A stretch of DNA of 64,000 nt from Sva-07 sp963707515 (lineage in GTDB: Bacteria > Actinomycetota > Acidimicrobiia > Acidimicrobiales > Ilumatobacteraceae): assembly GCA_963707515.1 (NCBI GenBank), contig CAVPQI010000001.1:868001-932000 (forward strand), given 5' to 3'. Both the position numbers and the translations under genes were made by a program. Positions 38,579 through 47,943 of the stretch are shown one piece after another (the first letter of the stretch is position 1; the number at the start of each line of letters is the position of its first letter). Below the pieces are notes generated by a model that had not been told where the DNA came from, ran no database searches, and worked only from the letters and a program-made list of their open reading frames with translations.

Positions 38579-39760
38579 ATGTTGCAGGTCTCGACCGCCC
38601 ACCGCCGGGCCCGCATCGCCCGGCGCCAGGGCCTGGCAGCCGACCACCGCCACGACGACCTGCTGACCGCGACGCGAGCGATGACGGCGTTGCACGCCAC
38701 CGAGCCGTCGACGCCGCACCTGTCGCTGCTCGCCCGCGTGGGCGAGCTCACCGTCGACGACGTGGAGCGGGCGCTGTACGAGGACCGCTCGATCGTCAAG
38801 GTGATGGGCATGCGCCGGACGTTGTTCGTCGTCGACCGCCCCCTCGTCGCTCCGATCGCCGGCAGCGTCGGTGCCCGGGTCGCTGCTGCCAACGCACGAC
38901 GGTTGGCGGTCGAGGCGGCCGAGCAGGGCCTCGGTCCGGCCTGGCTCGAAGCTGCCCGCACCGACCTCGTCGCCGAACTGACCGGCCGTGAGCGCACGAG
39001 CCGCGAGTTGCGCGACATCCTCGAGCACCTCGGCGGCACGTTCGTGGCCGGCTCGGGCACGAAATGGGCGACGGAGGTCTCGACGATGTCGCGCCTGCTG
39101 ACCATCTTCGCCGCGGATGGCACGCTGGTCCGCGGGAGCAACGCCGGACACTGGCGGATCAGCCGTCCGATGTGGACGTCGATGGCGAGCTGGCTCGGGG
39201 CGCCGATCGAGCCCGACGATGCCCGCCGCGGCTACGCGACGCTCGTGCGCAGCTGGCTGGCGACGTTCGGACCGGGAACCGAGGCCGACCTCGTGTGGTG
39301 GCTGGGCACGACGAAGTCGGCGGTCCGCACCGCCCTTGCCGACGTCGAGGCGCTGCAGGTGGGGCTCGACGGCGAGGCGACGGGGTGGGTGCTTCCCGAC
39401 GACACCGTCGACCTGACCGAGCCGGCGGCGGAGGATCCGTGGGTGGCGCTGCTCCCGACCCTCGATCCGACGACGATGGGTTGGCGCGACCGCGACTTCT
39501 ACCTCGATCGGGCCCACGTGCCGTTCCTGTTCGACACCGCCGGTAACGGCGGCACGACGATCTGGGTCGACGGGCGGATCGTCGGCTGCTGGGTGCAGGA
39601 CGAGCACGGCCGGGTGCAGCCTGTGCTGCTCGAGCCGGTGACCCGCGACCGGCGGCGCCGCATCGACCAGGAGATCGCTCGTCTCGACGAGTTCATCGGC
39701 GGCGAACGGATCACCAACGTGTTCGCCTCGCCGCAGATGCGCGGCACCCCGATCCCGTGA
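38579..39760 (+). CDS. Winged helix DNA-binding domain protein (HTH_42 type)
   Basis: A 393-residue protein of the HTH_42/AlkZ-related superfamily: RIARRQGL, then TALHATEPSTPHLSLLARVG near residue 40 and MGMRRTLFVVDRPLVAPI near residue 78. The middle holds SRLLTIFAADGTLVRGSNAGHWRISRP, and the C-terminal part contains PTMGWRDRDFYLD and IWVDGRIVGCWVQDEHGRV. Some superfamily members (AlkX/YcaQ) are DNA glycosylases that unhook crosslinks; the QxQ/QxD-type catalytic motif is not evident here. The ATG at 38579 is preceded by GGAG. It converges on the CaiB gene across a palindrome. Confidence 0.75.
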   Translation: MLQVSTAHRRARIARRQGLAADHRHDDLLTATRAMTALHATEPSTPHLSLLARVGELTVDDVERALYEDRSIVKVMGMRRTLFVVDRPLVAPIAGSVGARVAAANARRLAVEAAEQGLGPAWLEAARTDLVAELTGRERTSRELRDILEHLGGTFVAGSGTKWATEVSTMSRLLTIFAADGTLVRGSNAGHWRISRPMWTSMASWLGAPIEPDDARRGYATLVRSWLATFGPGTEADLVWWLGTTKSAVRTALADVEALQVGLDGEATGWVLPDDTVDLTEPAAEDPWVALLPTLDPTTMGWRDRDFYLDRAHVPFLFDTAGNGGTTIWVDGRIVGCWVQDEHGRVQPVLLEPVTRDRRRRIDQEIARLDEFIGGERITNVFASPQMRGTPIP

Positions 39761-39764
39761 CCGA

Positions 39765-39801
39765 AGCGTTACATCAGGGGTCAGACCCCTGTTGTAACGC
39801 T
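39765..39801. repeat. Intergenic palindrome, family A (18-base arms)
   Basis: AGCGTTACATCAGGGGTC, a single central A, then GACCCCTGTTGTAACGCT: 18-base arms with one mismatch. It lies four bases after the winged-helix gene stop and at the 3' end of the convergent CaiB gene, so it could act as a two-way terminator. The inner 25 bases recur with one substitution at 53235-53259. Confidence 0.8.
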
Positions 39802-40990
39802 CAGGGTCGAGCTCGGCGAGGATCTCGGCGGTGTGTTCGCCGAGGCGTGGTGGGCGGCGGCGGATGCCGGTGTCGCGGGTGAGCATCTTGATCGGCTGGC
39901 CGGCGAGCACCACGGGACGGGTGCCGTCGGGCTGATCGACCTCGACGAGCATCGAGCGGGCGGCCACGTGCGGGTCGGCGTAGACATCGGCGATGTCGTT
40001 GACCGGACCGACGGGAATGTCGCCGCCGAGCAGCTCGACGATCGCTGCGGTCGTCATGCTGCGTGTCCACGCCGTCATCTCGACGTCGAGCGCCGGTCGG
40101 TGACGCAGCCGGTCGGCGGCGGTGGCGAAGCGCGGGTCGACGGCCAGGTCGGGTCGACCCATCCGCTCGCACAGCACCGGGAACATCGCCTCGCCGGGCG
40201 TGCCGATGGCGCAGTGCCCGTCGGCGGTCGGGAACACGTCGAACGGCGCGATGACGGGATGGCCGTTGCCGGTCGGGCGTTGCACCCGCCCCGTGTAGGA
40301 GTGCTGGTAGGCGGCGCCTTCGCAGATCGCCAGCACGGCGTCGTACATGGCGACGTCGACGAACTGGCCGCGGCCGCTCGCCCGGGCGTCGAGCAGCGCG
40401 GCGAGCAGACCCACCGTGGCGAGCGTGCCCGAGAAGATGTCGCCGATGCTCGGGCCGCACTTCATCACCTCGCCGTCGCGGGTGCCGGTGATCGACACGA
40501 GACCACCCATCGCCTGGGCGACGATGTCGTACGACGGCCACGCCGTGTACGGGCTCTCGCCGGTGCGCGGATCACCGAACCCGCGCACGGCGACGTAGAC
40601 GAGGCGCGGGTTGCGCGCCGCCAGCGTCTCGTAGCCGACGCCGAGGCGATCCATCACCCCGGCCCGCGAGTTCTCGACGACCACGTCGGCCCGCTCGGCG
40701 AGGGCGAGAAAGGTGTCGCGGTCCGCCTCGTCCTTGAGGTCGAGCACGACCGATCGCTTGCCGCGATTGATGCTGGCGAAGTAGCCGCCGTAGGCGCGCT
40801 CGGTGTCCTCCGCCGTGAACGGCCCGCCGTGGCGGGTCATGTCGCCGGTCGGCGGCTCGATCTTGACGACGTCGGCGCCGAGGTCGGCGAGCAGCATCGT
40901 GCAGTACGGCCCGGCGAGCGCCTGCGTCACGTCGAGCACGCGCAGGCCGTGCAGCGGGCCGTCGCCGCTGACCATCGATGCCGCCGTCAT
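39801..40990 (-). CDS. CaiB/BaiF CoA-transferase family protein (C-terminal end disturbed)
   Basis: A class III CoA-transferase of about 396 residues. It opens LHGLRVLDVTQALAGPYCTMLLADLGADVVKIEPP and continues INRGKRSVVLDLKDEADRD. GPSIGDIFSGT carries the catalytic aspartate, and the family C-terminus is RRRPPRLGEHTAEILAEL. The frame from the ATG at 40990 has no stop where family members end: it reads through the palindrome and on for kilobases antisense to the next gene. A one-base change restores TGA at 39801 (or 39781 in the third frame), so an indel is likely. The ATG overlaps the upstream oxidoreductase stop. Confidence 0.75.
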
Positions 40991-42000
40991 GCGGCTCCCG
41001 CGTCGTCGTGTGTGGCGGACAGGTCGAGGACGAGCTTGCCGACCGACGTGCCGGCGCGCATCTGCTCGGCGGCGCGATGGGCCTCGTCGAACGGGATCAC
41101 CTCGTCGACGATCGCCGAGATGCGTCCGTCGCCGACCGCCGGGAGCACCTCCGGCAGGAGCGCTGCGGCGACGGCGGCGCGCTCGTCGGCGGTGCGGATG
41201 CTGAACGTCGTCCCGATCAGCCGCAGTCGACGGAAGGCGAGCTGGTCGAGGTCGATCTCCGCCGTCCGTCCGCCGAGCCTGCCGATGTTGATGATCGTGC
41301 CGAGCGGCCGGGTGACGGCGAGCAGCTGCCCGGCGAGCGCCCCACCGACGTGGTCGAGGACGACGTCGACGCCTCGGTCGCCGGTGGCACCGAGGACGAG
41401 GTCGGCCAACGAGTCGTGCGTCGTGTCGACGACGACGTCGGCACCGACCGCGAGGAGCGAGTCGCGCTTCGACGCCGAGGTCGTCGTGGCGATCACCTGG
41501 GCCGCACCGAGGGCCTTGGCGAGCTGGACGGCGATCATCCCGACGCCGCTCGTGGCACCGGTGATCAGCACGTGCTGGCCGGCGGTGAACCCGGCCTGGG
41601 TGACCAGCGCGTCGTGCTCGGTGGTCAGCGCCACCGGGAGGGCGGCGGCCTCGGTCCACGAGATGCCGTCGGGCACCGGCACCAGCTGGCGGGCATCGGC
41701 GAGGGCGTAGGCGGCGAACGCGCCGAGCGTCGTGCCCATCACCCGGTCGCCGACGGCGACGCCGGTGACCGCCGAGCCGACCGCTTCGACGGTGCCGGCG
41801 AGCTCGAGGCCGGCGGTGAACGAGCGGAGACTGACGCCACCCGGGCGATACGTGCCGAGGAGCATGCCGAGGTCGGCCCGGTTGAGGCCGGCCGCTTCGA
41901 CGCGGACCAGCGCCTGGCCCGGCCGCGGTGTTGGCACGTCGATCTCCTCGAGGACCCAGTCGGGCCCTGCCCCGCCGCGCAGTGCCGGCATCGTCGTCAT
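40987..42000 (-). CDS. Quinone oxidoreductase-like zinc-free MDR protein
   Basis: A 337-residue medium-chain dehydrogenase/reductase. The GroES-like N-terminal half has VEAAGLNRADLGMLLGTY and GLELAGTVEAVGSAVTG. The Rossmann half has HVLITGATSGVGMIAVQLAKALGA for NAD(P)H and DVVLDHVGGALAGQLLAV. The zinc-binding cysteines of true alcohol dehydrogenases are absent, so it is a quinone oxidoreductase or enoyl-reductase type. GGAGG lies eight bases before the ATG at 42000. It is coupled to the CaiB gene and may act on the same CoA pathway. Confidence 0.85.
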   Translation of the reverse strand: MTTMPALRGGAGPDWVLEEIDVPTPRPGQALVRVEAAGLNRADLGMLLGTYRPGGVSLRSFTAGLELAGTVEAVGSAVTGVAVGDRVMGTTLGAFAAYALADARQLVPVPDGISWTEAAALPVALTTEHDALVTQAGFTAGQHVLITGATSGVGMIAVQLAKALGAAQVIATTTSASKRDSLLAVGADVVVDTTHDSLADLVLGATGDRGVDVVLDHVGGALAGQLLAVTRPLGTIINIGRLGGRTAEIDLDQLAFRRLRLIGTTFSIRTADERAAVAAALLPEVLPAVGDGRISAIVDEVIPFDEAHRAAEQMRAGTSVGKLVLDLSATHDDAGAA

Positions 42001-42076
42001 GGTCACTACCTCCTGACGACCGAACCTAGAGCACGAGACCGTCCGGCCACTCGCCCACCGGCGGCTCGGGCGGGCG

Positions 42077-42634
42077 TCAGTTGAGGACGACGACGCCGGT
42101 GTTGAGCGCCGCGGCGAAGCAGCACCAGGCGAGGTACGGGACCATCAGCCACATCGCCACGGCGCTGTAGTGGCGGACGATGGAGATGTCGACGACGATC
42201 GCGGCGATCAGGGCAGCGATGACGAACAGCCCACCGACGGGCGCCTGAGCGCCGAAGAACACCGCCGTCCAGGCGAAGTTGAGCACCATCTGGATCCCCC
42301 ACCACAGCGATGGCTGCGCCCAGAACCCGATCGGTCGCCCGCTGCTGGCGGCGGCCCGCCAGGCCAGCCAGCCGGAGATGCCGATCATCACGTAGAGGAT
42401 CGTCCAGACGATGCCGAACGTGGCGTCCGGCGGTGTGAAGAACGGCTTGTCGAGACCGTCGTACCAGTCCTGGGCGTCGCCCTGGTTGATGACGCTGCCC
42501 CCGACGGCGGCGGCCACGGTGGCGGCGGCGAACACGCCGGCGGCGATGACGGTCAGCGCAGTCGACGGTGAGGACCTCGACGGCGATGACGTCGACGGGG
42601 ACGACGTCGATGGCGCGCTGTGGGAGGCGTACAT
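42077..42634 (-). CDS. TspO/MBR family protein
   Basis: A 185-residue membrane protein with five helices. A Ser/Pro-rich N-terminal repeat (SSPSTSSPSRSSPST) precedes the domain. TspO marks are WYDGLDKPFFTPPDATFGIVWTILYVMIG, LVLNFAWT-like WWGIQMVLNFAWTAVFFG and VPYLAWCCFAAALNTGVV. The family binds porphyrins and related ligands. An in-frame GTG at 42640 adds two residues. Transcribed alone. Confidence 0.88.
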   Translation of the reverse strand: MYASHSAPSTSSPSTSSPSRSSPSTALTVIAAGVFAAATVAAAVGGSVINQGDAQDWYDGLDKPFFTPPDATFGIVWTILYVMIGISGWLAWRAAASSGRPIGFWAQPSLWWGIQMVLNFAWTAVFFGAQAPVGGLFVIAALIAAIVVDISIVRHYSAVAMWLMVPYLAWCCFAAALNTGVVVLN

Positions 42635-42664
42635 GTCCACCCGCCTACCCGTGACCCGGGCGGG

Positions 42665-43537
42665 CTAACCCGTGAGCCCGTCCGTCCCCGGGCGACGGCG
42701 CAACGGGAGCGTCGTCGGGCGCTGATCGGCATCGACGACGACGCCGGCGAGGTCGACCTCGTGCCCGTCCTCGATGACGGCGACGGCCGCGGCGGTGATC
42801 GCCTCGGCGGCCCGGCGTCCGGGGCAGCCGTGGGGGCCGACCCCGAACTGCAGCCCGGCGGCACCGATGGCGAGGTGCACGACGTCGCCGCATTCGACGC
42901 GATGGGTGCCGATCTCGACCGTCGCCGTGGCGACGCGGACGGTCCGTGGAACGGCTGCCACCGCCGCGACGGGCCGGCCGCATGCGTCGCTCAGCGCCCG
43001 GGCGTGGAGGACGGTGGCGATCGCGGCCGCCGTCGCATCGAGGCACTGGTACAGCAGCGACACCACTGCAACCGGGTCATGTGCCGTCGACGCAGCGAGC
43101 GCGATGAGGCGCGACGCCGCCGCATCGGCGTCGTCGGTTGCTTCCGCACCCCGCCCGACGACCGCGGCGACCGCATCGACATCGGCGATGATTTGGTCGG
43201 CGGCGGCCGTGTCACCGGCGGCGACGAGGTCGAGCGCGGCGAGGAGCGCGTGGACCGGCACGGTGCGGGCGATGCGCAGTGCGTCGTCCCCCTGGCCGTC
43301 GAGGCGGAGCTGCGCCACACGCCGGGTGAGCCCGGCGAGCGCCTCGACGTCGACGGCGCCGATCGCCGCGTCGACCATGCGCCGGCGCGGGCCGTGGTCG
43401 GCCACCGACGCGAATCGCGCCATCGCCGCGCGGAGGCGCAGCGCGGCGCCGTCACCGGAGCGTGCCGGCGGCGTGAGATCGCCCGACGTCAGGATCGCCG
43501 TGATCGAGGCCGCGTCGGTGACGACGTGCTCGGTCAT
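42665..43537 (-). CDS. Small cytochrome P450-like protein
   Basis: A 290-residue, alanine-rich protein. The near-C-terminal FGVGPHGCPGRRAAEAI matches the P450 haem-thiolate loop (FGxGxHxCxG), with the cysteine near residue 240. EIGTHRVECGDVVHLAIGAAG before it resembles the P450 strand preceding the loop. It is about 100 residues shorter than ordinary bacterial P450s and a convincing ExxR motif is not seen, so enzymatic activity is open. The ATG overlaps the stop of the PEP mutase-like gene, so the two are co-translated. Confidence 0.6.
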   Translation of the reverse strand: MTEHVVTDAASITAILTSGDLTPPARSGDGAALRLRAAMARFASVADHGPRRRMVDAAIGAVDVEALAGLTRRVAQLRLDGQGDDALRIARTVPVHALLAALDLVAAGDTAAADQIIADVDAVAAVVGRGAEATDDADAAASRLIALAASTAHDPVAVVSLLYQCLDATAAAIATVLHARALSDACGRPVAAVAAVPRTVRVATATVEIGTHRVECGDVVHLAIGAAGLQFGVGPHGCPGRRAAEAITAAAVAVIEDGHEVDLAGVVVDADQRPTTLPLRRRPGTDGLTG

Positions 43538-44418
43538 GGGCGCGCCGGTGCCCACTCGGCGAGCAGCGTCTGCAGCTCGCCGAAGGGCACCGCATCGTCG
43601 GCGAACGAGAACGTGCCGTCGGCCTGCATCTCGCGGGCGGCCCGTAACAGTGCGCCGTAGGCGGCGCGGGCGAGGCCACTGCCGAGGCTGATCCGCCGCA
43701 CCCCGAGCTCGCCGAGCTGGGCCACGGTGAACGTCGCCCCGCCGAGCCCCATCAACACGTTGACGGGACGATCGAGTGCCGACACGACGGCGCGAATCTC
43801 GTCGGCGGTCGTCAGTCCCGGTGCGTAGAGCACGTCGGCACCCGCGTCTTGGTACGCCTGCAAGCGGACGATCGTCTCGTCGAGATCGGCGGTGGCGGTG
43901 AGCATCGACTCGCAGCGCGCCGTGAGCACGAAGTCGTGGGAGCGGGAACGTGCCGCCTCGACCGCCGCCCGCACCCGGTCGACGGCATGGGCCCGTTCGT
44001 ACAGATCGCCGTCGGGACCGAGGTCCTCGATCGAGCCGCCGACGGCGCCGGCAGCGGCGGCGGCGACGATCGTGGCCGCCACGACGTCGGGTGCGGCGTG
44101 GTAGCCGGCCTCGAGGTCGGCGCTCACCGGCAGGTCGGTCGCCCGGGCGATCGTCGCCACGTGGGCGATCGCCGCGCTGCGATCGAGCCCGCCGTCGACG
44201 ACACCGGCCGCCGCCGCCACCCCGGCGCTGGTCGTCGCCAGTGCCTCGAATCCTGCCGCCGCCAGCAGGCGGGCGCTGCCGATGTCCCACGGGTTGGGGA
44301 TGACGAACGGCTGCGGCCGCGCGTGGAGGGCACGGAAGCGCCGTGCCCGGTCGTCCTGCCCGCTGACGTCCTGCCCGCCGATGTCCTGCCCGCCGATATG
44401 GGGCTCGATGGTGTCCAT
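43534..44418 (-). CDS. Isocitrate lyase/phosphoenolpyruvate mutase family protein
   Basis: A 294-residue TIM-barrel enzyme of the family that makes or breaks C-C or C-P bonds on 2-oxo acids. LHARPQPFVIPNPWDIGSARLLAAAGFEALATTSAG opens the barrel, LPVSADLEAGY and GGSIEDLG are the metal-binding strands, and FVLTARCESML occupies the ARTD position. A five-residue GGQD(I/V) repeat forms the N-terminus. It is divergent from a LysR gene 49 bases away, which is its likely regulator. Confidence 0.8.
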   Translation of the reverse strand: MDTIEPHIGGQDIGGQDVSGQDDRARRFRALHARPQPFVIPNPWDIGSARLLAAAGFEALATTSAGVAAAAGVVDGGLDRSAAIAHVATIARATDLPVSADLEAGYHAAPDVVAATIVAAAAAGAVGGSIEDLGPDGDLYERAHAVDRVRAAVEAARSRSHDFVLTARCESMLTATADLDETIVRLQAYQDAGADVLYAPGLTTADEIRAVVSALDRPVNVLMGLGGATFTVAQLGELGVRRISLGSGLARAAYGALLRAAREMQADGTFSFADDAVPFGELQTLLAEWAPARP

Positions 44419-44467
44419 GGCGCCCACGTTAAAGATGACGGGCCTATGCGTCGAGTGCAATGATCTG

Positions 44468-45409
44468 ATGATGGTCATGCAACATCCGCATGTGCGTACC
44501 GCACTGCTCGAGGTTCCGGGAGGGTCCTGGGCGACGTTCGTCGCCATCCAGGAGACGGGGACGATCAGCGCCGCCGCCTCGCGCCTGCACCTGTCGCAGC
44601 CCGCCGTGTCGCGACGGCTGCAAGGTCTCGAGCGGCTGCTCGGGGCGCCGCTGTTCGACCGACTGACCAACGGGCTCGCCCTGACCGGGGCCGGGCGGGC
44701 GCTCCTCCCCCACGCCCAGCGAGCCCTCGCCGCCGAGACCGACGCCGTGCGTTCGGTCGCCGATCAGGACCATCGCGTCGCCGGTGCGGTGGCGATCGGC
44801 GCCGTCGGATCGCTCGTCGAGCCACATCTCACCGAGATCCTCAGGGACATGGTCGCCCGGCACCCGGGCGTGGAGATCGAGGTCACCACGGCGACGTCGT
44901 CGCAGATCTGCGACCTCGTGCGGATCGGTGAGTTGGCCGTCGGCGTGTCGTACGCCCAGCCGACCGGCGGCGACCTCGTCGTCGACGTGCTCACCGAGGA
45001 GCGCTTGATCGTGATCGCCTCGCCGCACCACTCAGCGGCGAACACTCGCCTGACGCCGTCACAACTCGCCGGTCAGCGATGGCTGGTGTTCCCCGAGGTC
45101 GGGGCGCAACCCGTCTCGTCGGGCACGATCGCCCGCCGCACGCTCGAGCGACACCACGTCCCGGCCGAACGGCTGCGACCGATCGACAGCCTCACCGCCC
45201 AGCGCACGCTGGCGATGGCGGGCTACGGGCTGGCGCTGCTCCCCGAGAGCATGGTCGTCGACGATCTCGCCGACGGTCGGCTGGCCCGCGTCGACGTCCC
45301 GGCGCTCGACATCCGCGTGCCGATCACCGTCGTCCGCCGCCGCGTCGCCCACGTCGGCGCGGCCACCCAGGCGCTGCTCGACCTCCTCCAGCAACGCATC
45401 GCCGCCTGA
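44468..45409 (+). CDS. LysR family transcriptional regulator
   Basis: A 313-residue regulator. The winged HTH is clear: SWATFVAIQETGTISAAASRLHLSQPAVSRRLQGLERLLGAPLFDRL (about residues 20-65). The ligand-binding domain begins VAGAVAIGAVGSLVEPHL. It reads away from the PEP mutase/P450-like pair, the classic LysR layout, so it probably controls that pair. Several ATGs (44468, 44471, 44477) compete; the first is given. Confidence 0.85.
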   Translation: MMVMQHPHVRTALLEVPGGSWATFVAIQETGTISAAASRLHLSQPAVSRRLQGLERLLGAPLFDRLTNGLALTGAGRALLPHAQRALAAETDAVRSVADQDHRVAGAVAIGAVGSLVEPHLTEILRDMVARHPGVEIEVTTATSSQICDLVRIGELAVGVSYAQPTGGDLVVDVLTEERLIVIASPHHSAANTRLTPSQLAGQRWLVFPEVGAQPVSSGTIARRTLERHHVPAERLRPIDSLTAQRTLAMAGYGLALLPESMVVDDLADGRLARVDVPALDIRVPITVVRRRVAHVGAATQALLDLLQQRIAA

Positions 45410-45447
45410 CGCCCGGCGCCTGGGTGGCGGCGCGGCTGGCTGGCGAG

Positions 45448-45484
45448 TAACGAACGTTCGGGGCCAGTCCCCAAACGTTCGTTA
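45448..45484. repeat. Intergenic palindrome, family B
   Basis: TAACGAACGTTCGGGG, a five-base centre, then CCCCAAACGTTCGTTA: 16-base arms with one G-T wobble. It sits between the convergent LysR and Tat lipoprotein genes. An almost identical element occurs in inverted orientation at 48630-48666. Confidence 0.85.
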
Positions 45485-45498
45485 GTCCGCGCCGACGA

Positions 45499-47884
45499 TC
45501 AGCTGACCGAGCGGGTCATCGCGTCGAAGTCGCAGGACCAGGTGGAGCCGGTGCCGACGAGGTTGTACTGGCGCGAGCGATGTTCGACGCTGCCCCACGG
45601 CGACTCGTGGCGGGGGAATCCCGTGATCGGGGCGTCGACGCCCTCGACCAGGAAGGCGCCGGTGCTCGAGAAGTCGACGATCCCCGACGACGGTGACGTC
45701 CACGACACGTCGAACCCGGTGTCGTCGCGCACCACCGACGGCTCGATCGCCGTCACCGCGTTGACGAAGTCGTCGAGCGACCCGCCGTCGTCGTTGCCGA
45801 CCTCGACGATCCACACGTTGTCGGGCCCGCCCTCGGCGACGAGGTCGAAGGGCTTGGTCATCCCGCCGGTGGCGACGACCGCCGGGTCGTACGCCCGCCA
45901 CGTCGGCGTGCGCCACGACCACAGGGCGATGAAGCCACCCGACTTGGCGACGATCGTCCAGTTGCCCTCCTGGCGCACCTCGTCGAAGTGGTCCTGGGGC
46001 ACGTAGGCGTGGGTGTACGGCCGGTAGCCGAACCTCGCCCACACGTCCGGGTCGGTCGACTCGTCCCACTTCGGTTGGTAGATGTGGATCGCGGTCCGCT
46101 CGTGTTGGGCGCTGCGCGGCATCGACGCCTCGCCCGTCCAGTAGCCGGGCGCCGGGTCGTCGGCCCAGACGGTGGTCGGCGCGGCGTCGGTCACCGGGTG
46201 GGTGGTGAACACGAGCGCCCGCTCGTCGATCGCCGCCTGCCACGACCGAGCACGGTCGCGCAACTCGCCGAAGCGGTGGTCGAGGACCGCCGCCAGCGAC
46301 ACCTTCGGGTCGCGGAAGGCGTAGGTGTTGGCTTCGGCGAGGAAGCCGACGTTGACCGCCGCCGCCCGTTGCTGCAGCCACGGCGCGAGCAACGCCGGGT
46401 CGAACTGGTTGAGCTCGGCGAACGGCCTGATCCACGCCAACCCACTCGTGTCCCACAGCCGAAACTCGTTGGCGGTGGCGACGCCGACGTCGGCGAGCGG
46501 CCACATCCCGACGGCCCCGAGGCTCCACCAGAACGTCAGGTTGGCCGGGTCGTCGAAGTTCTTGCCGAGCGGCGCCTCGGGCGCGTCGACGACGGGCGTC
46601 GAGCCGTCGAAGAAGATGCCGTGCCGTTCACGCACGACGCCGGCGAGCTCGTCGAGGGCGATGTCGACGACGACCTGCGGCGGCCGGTAGCGCGTCGCCA
46701 CGCACAGCGCGGTGACCGCGGTGTCGTTCGTCGACTGGTACGGCTGGGTCGTGTCGGCGAAGACGAACTTGGCGATGCCCCACGTGTCCTCGTCGAGCGA
46801 GGTCATCGTGTCCTGCTTGGCCGTCCGCCCGTTTGGCGCGACGAAGCAGTTGGCGTGGTTGTGGGCGGCCATGTCGACGAGGCACAGGTCGAGCCCCATC
46901 GCCGCGGCGACGACGACGTCGCGGTCGTCGGCGAGCTCGGCGAGCATCAACAGGGCGGCGATGTCGTCGAGCATCGCGACGTCGGAGTGCCACTCGAAGA
47001 ACCCGAGCTCGGCGCGCTCGTCGATCCAGGCGACGATGTCGGGCTTCGATCGCTCGGCGTGCTGGCGACCGGTGAGGCCGGTGACGGCGAACGCCTGGTC
47101 GGGGTAGCGCTGACCGGCGAGGTGCTCGATCGCCAGGTTGACGATGCGATGGTTCTCCGACCAGAACCACAGGTCGTCGACACGGTCGGCGGGCAGCGGG
47201 TCGTCGAAGCGGTAGCGGTTGGCGAGCATCCGCTGGTCGATGGCGGCGATCACGTCGGGCGGCAGCGTCGTCGACTCGGTGGCGCGGTCACCGTCACGTC
47301 CACCGCGACCCGCCACCGTCACCGAGGGCGAGCATCCAGTGCAGGTCCATCAGGCGGACGTTGCGCCGGTCGCGCCACGCGTCGATCGGCTCCCACGTGG
47401 TGGCGAGCGAGTCGACGGTGACGTTGCCGATCGGCCACACGAAGTCGGGGTCGCGTCGGGCCCGGGCGAGGAAGGCGTTGATCGCCGCCGGGTTGCCGAG
47501 CGGTTCGGCGGTGGTGGCGAACTCGAGGTACTCGTCGACGCGCTGCTGGTACGTCGCCTCGTCGACCAGGCCCGGCGAGCCGGGGGCGAGCAGCGCCGAG
47601 GCCGCAGCGGCGACGGCGGTGGTGGTCGGTGGCACCGAACCGGGGGTCGTGGTCTCGCTGGCGGTCGTCGGTGGAGTCGTCGGGTCGACGTCGCTGGCGG
47701 TCGGGGCCTCGTCGGACGACGAGCAGGCGGCGAGCACGGCGGCAGCGGTGACGCCGGCGCCGGCGGCGAGAAAACGTCGGCGCCCGAGCGTGATCGGGGC
47801 ACGCCGTGACGTCGAGGGCGCGTGGGAGGGGCGGTCGTCCGCTGGATGCACGCTCGACACGATAGGGATCGTGGCCTGCCGCAC
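45499..47884 (-). CDS. Large secreted Tat lipoprotein of unknown function (one frameshift)
   Basis: About 795 residues once one extra base near 47310 is removed. The N-terminal twin-arginine signal GRRRFLAAGAGVTAAAVLAAC-SSSD combines Tat export with a lipobox. After a Thr-rich linker comes a tryptophan-rich body: DLWFWSENHRIVNLAIEHLAGQRYPD, AAHNHANCFVAPNGRTAKQDTMTS, KFVFADTTQPYQSTNDTAV and NEFRLWDTSGLAW. The SENHRI/AAHNHA parts resemble alpha/alpha-toroid polysaccharide-active proteins, but I cannot name a family. The start is uncertain; GTG at 47851 is an alternative to 47884. It lies between two copies of palindrome B. Confidence 0.65.
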
Positions 47885-47943
47885 TCCGGCACGCTCCCCT
47901 ACGATCGGCGCCTTTCCCCAACGAACGCGAGGAGAACACGGTC

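Noticed and set aside
37238..41659. An open frame of 1473 codons on the minus strand
   Set aside because: It is an artefact of high GC: it contains the CaiB gene but otherwise runs antisense to the winged-helix gene and out of frame with the YhgE-like and oxidoreductase genes. The non-CaiB parts are Arg/Ala-rich and match no family.
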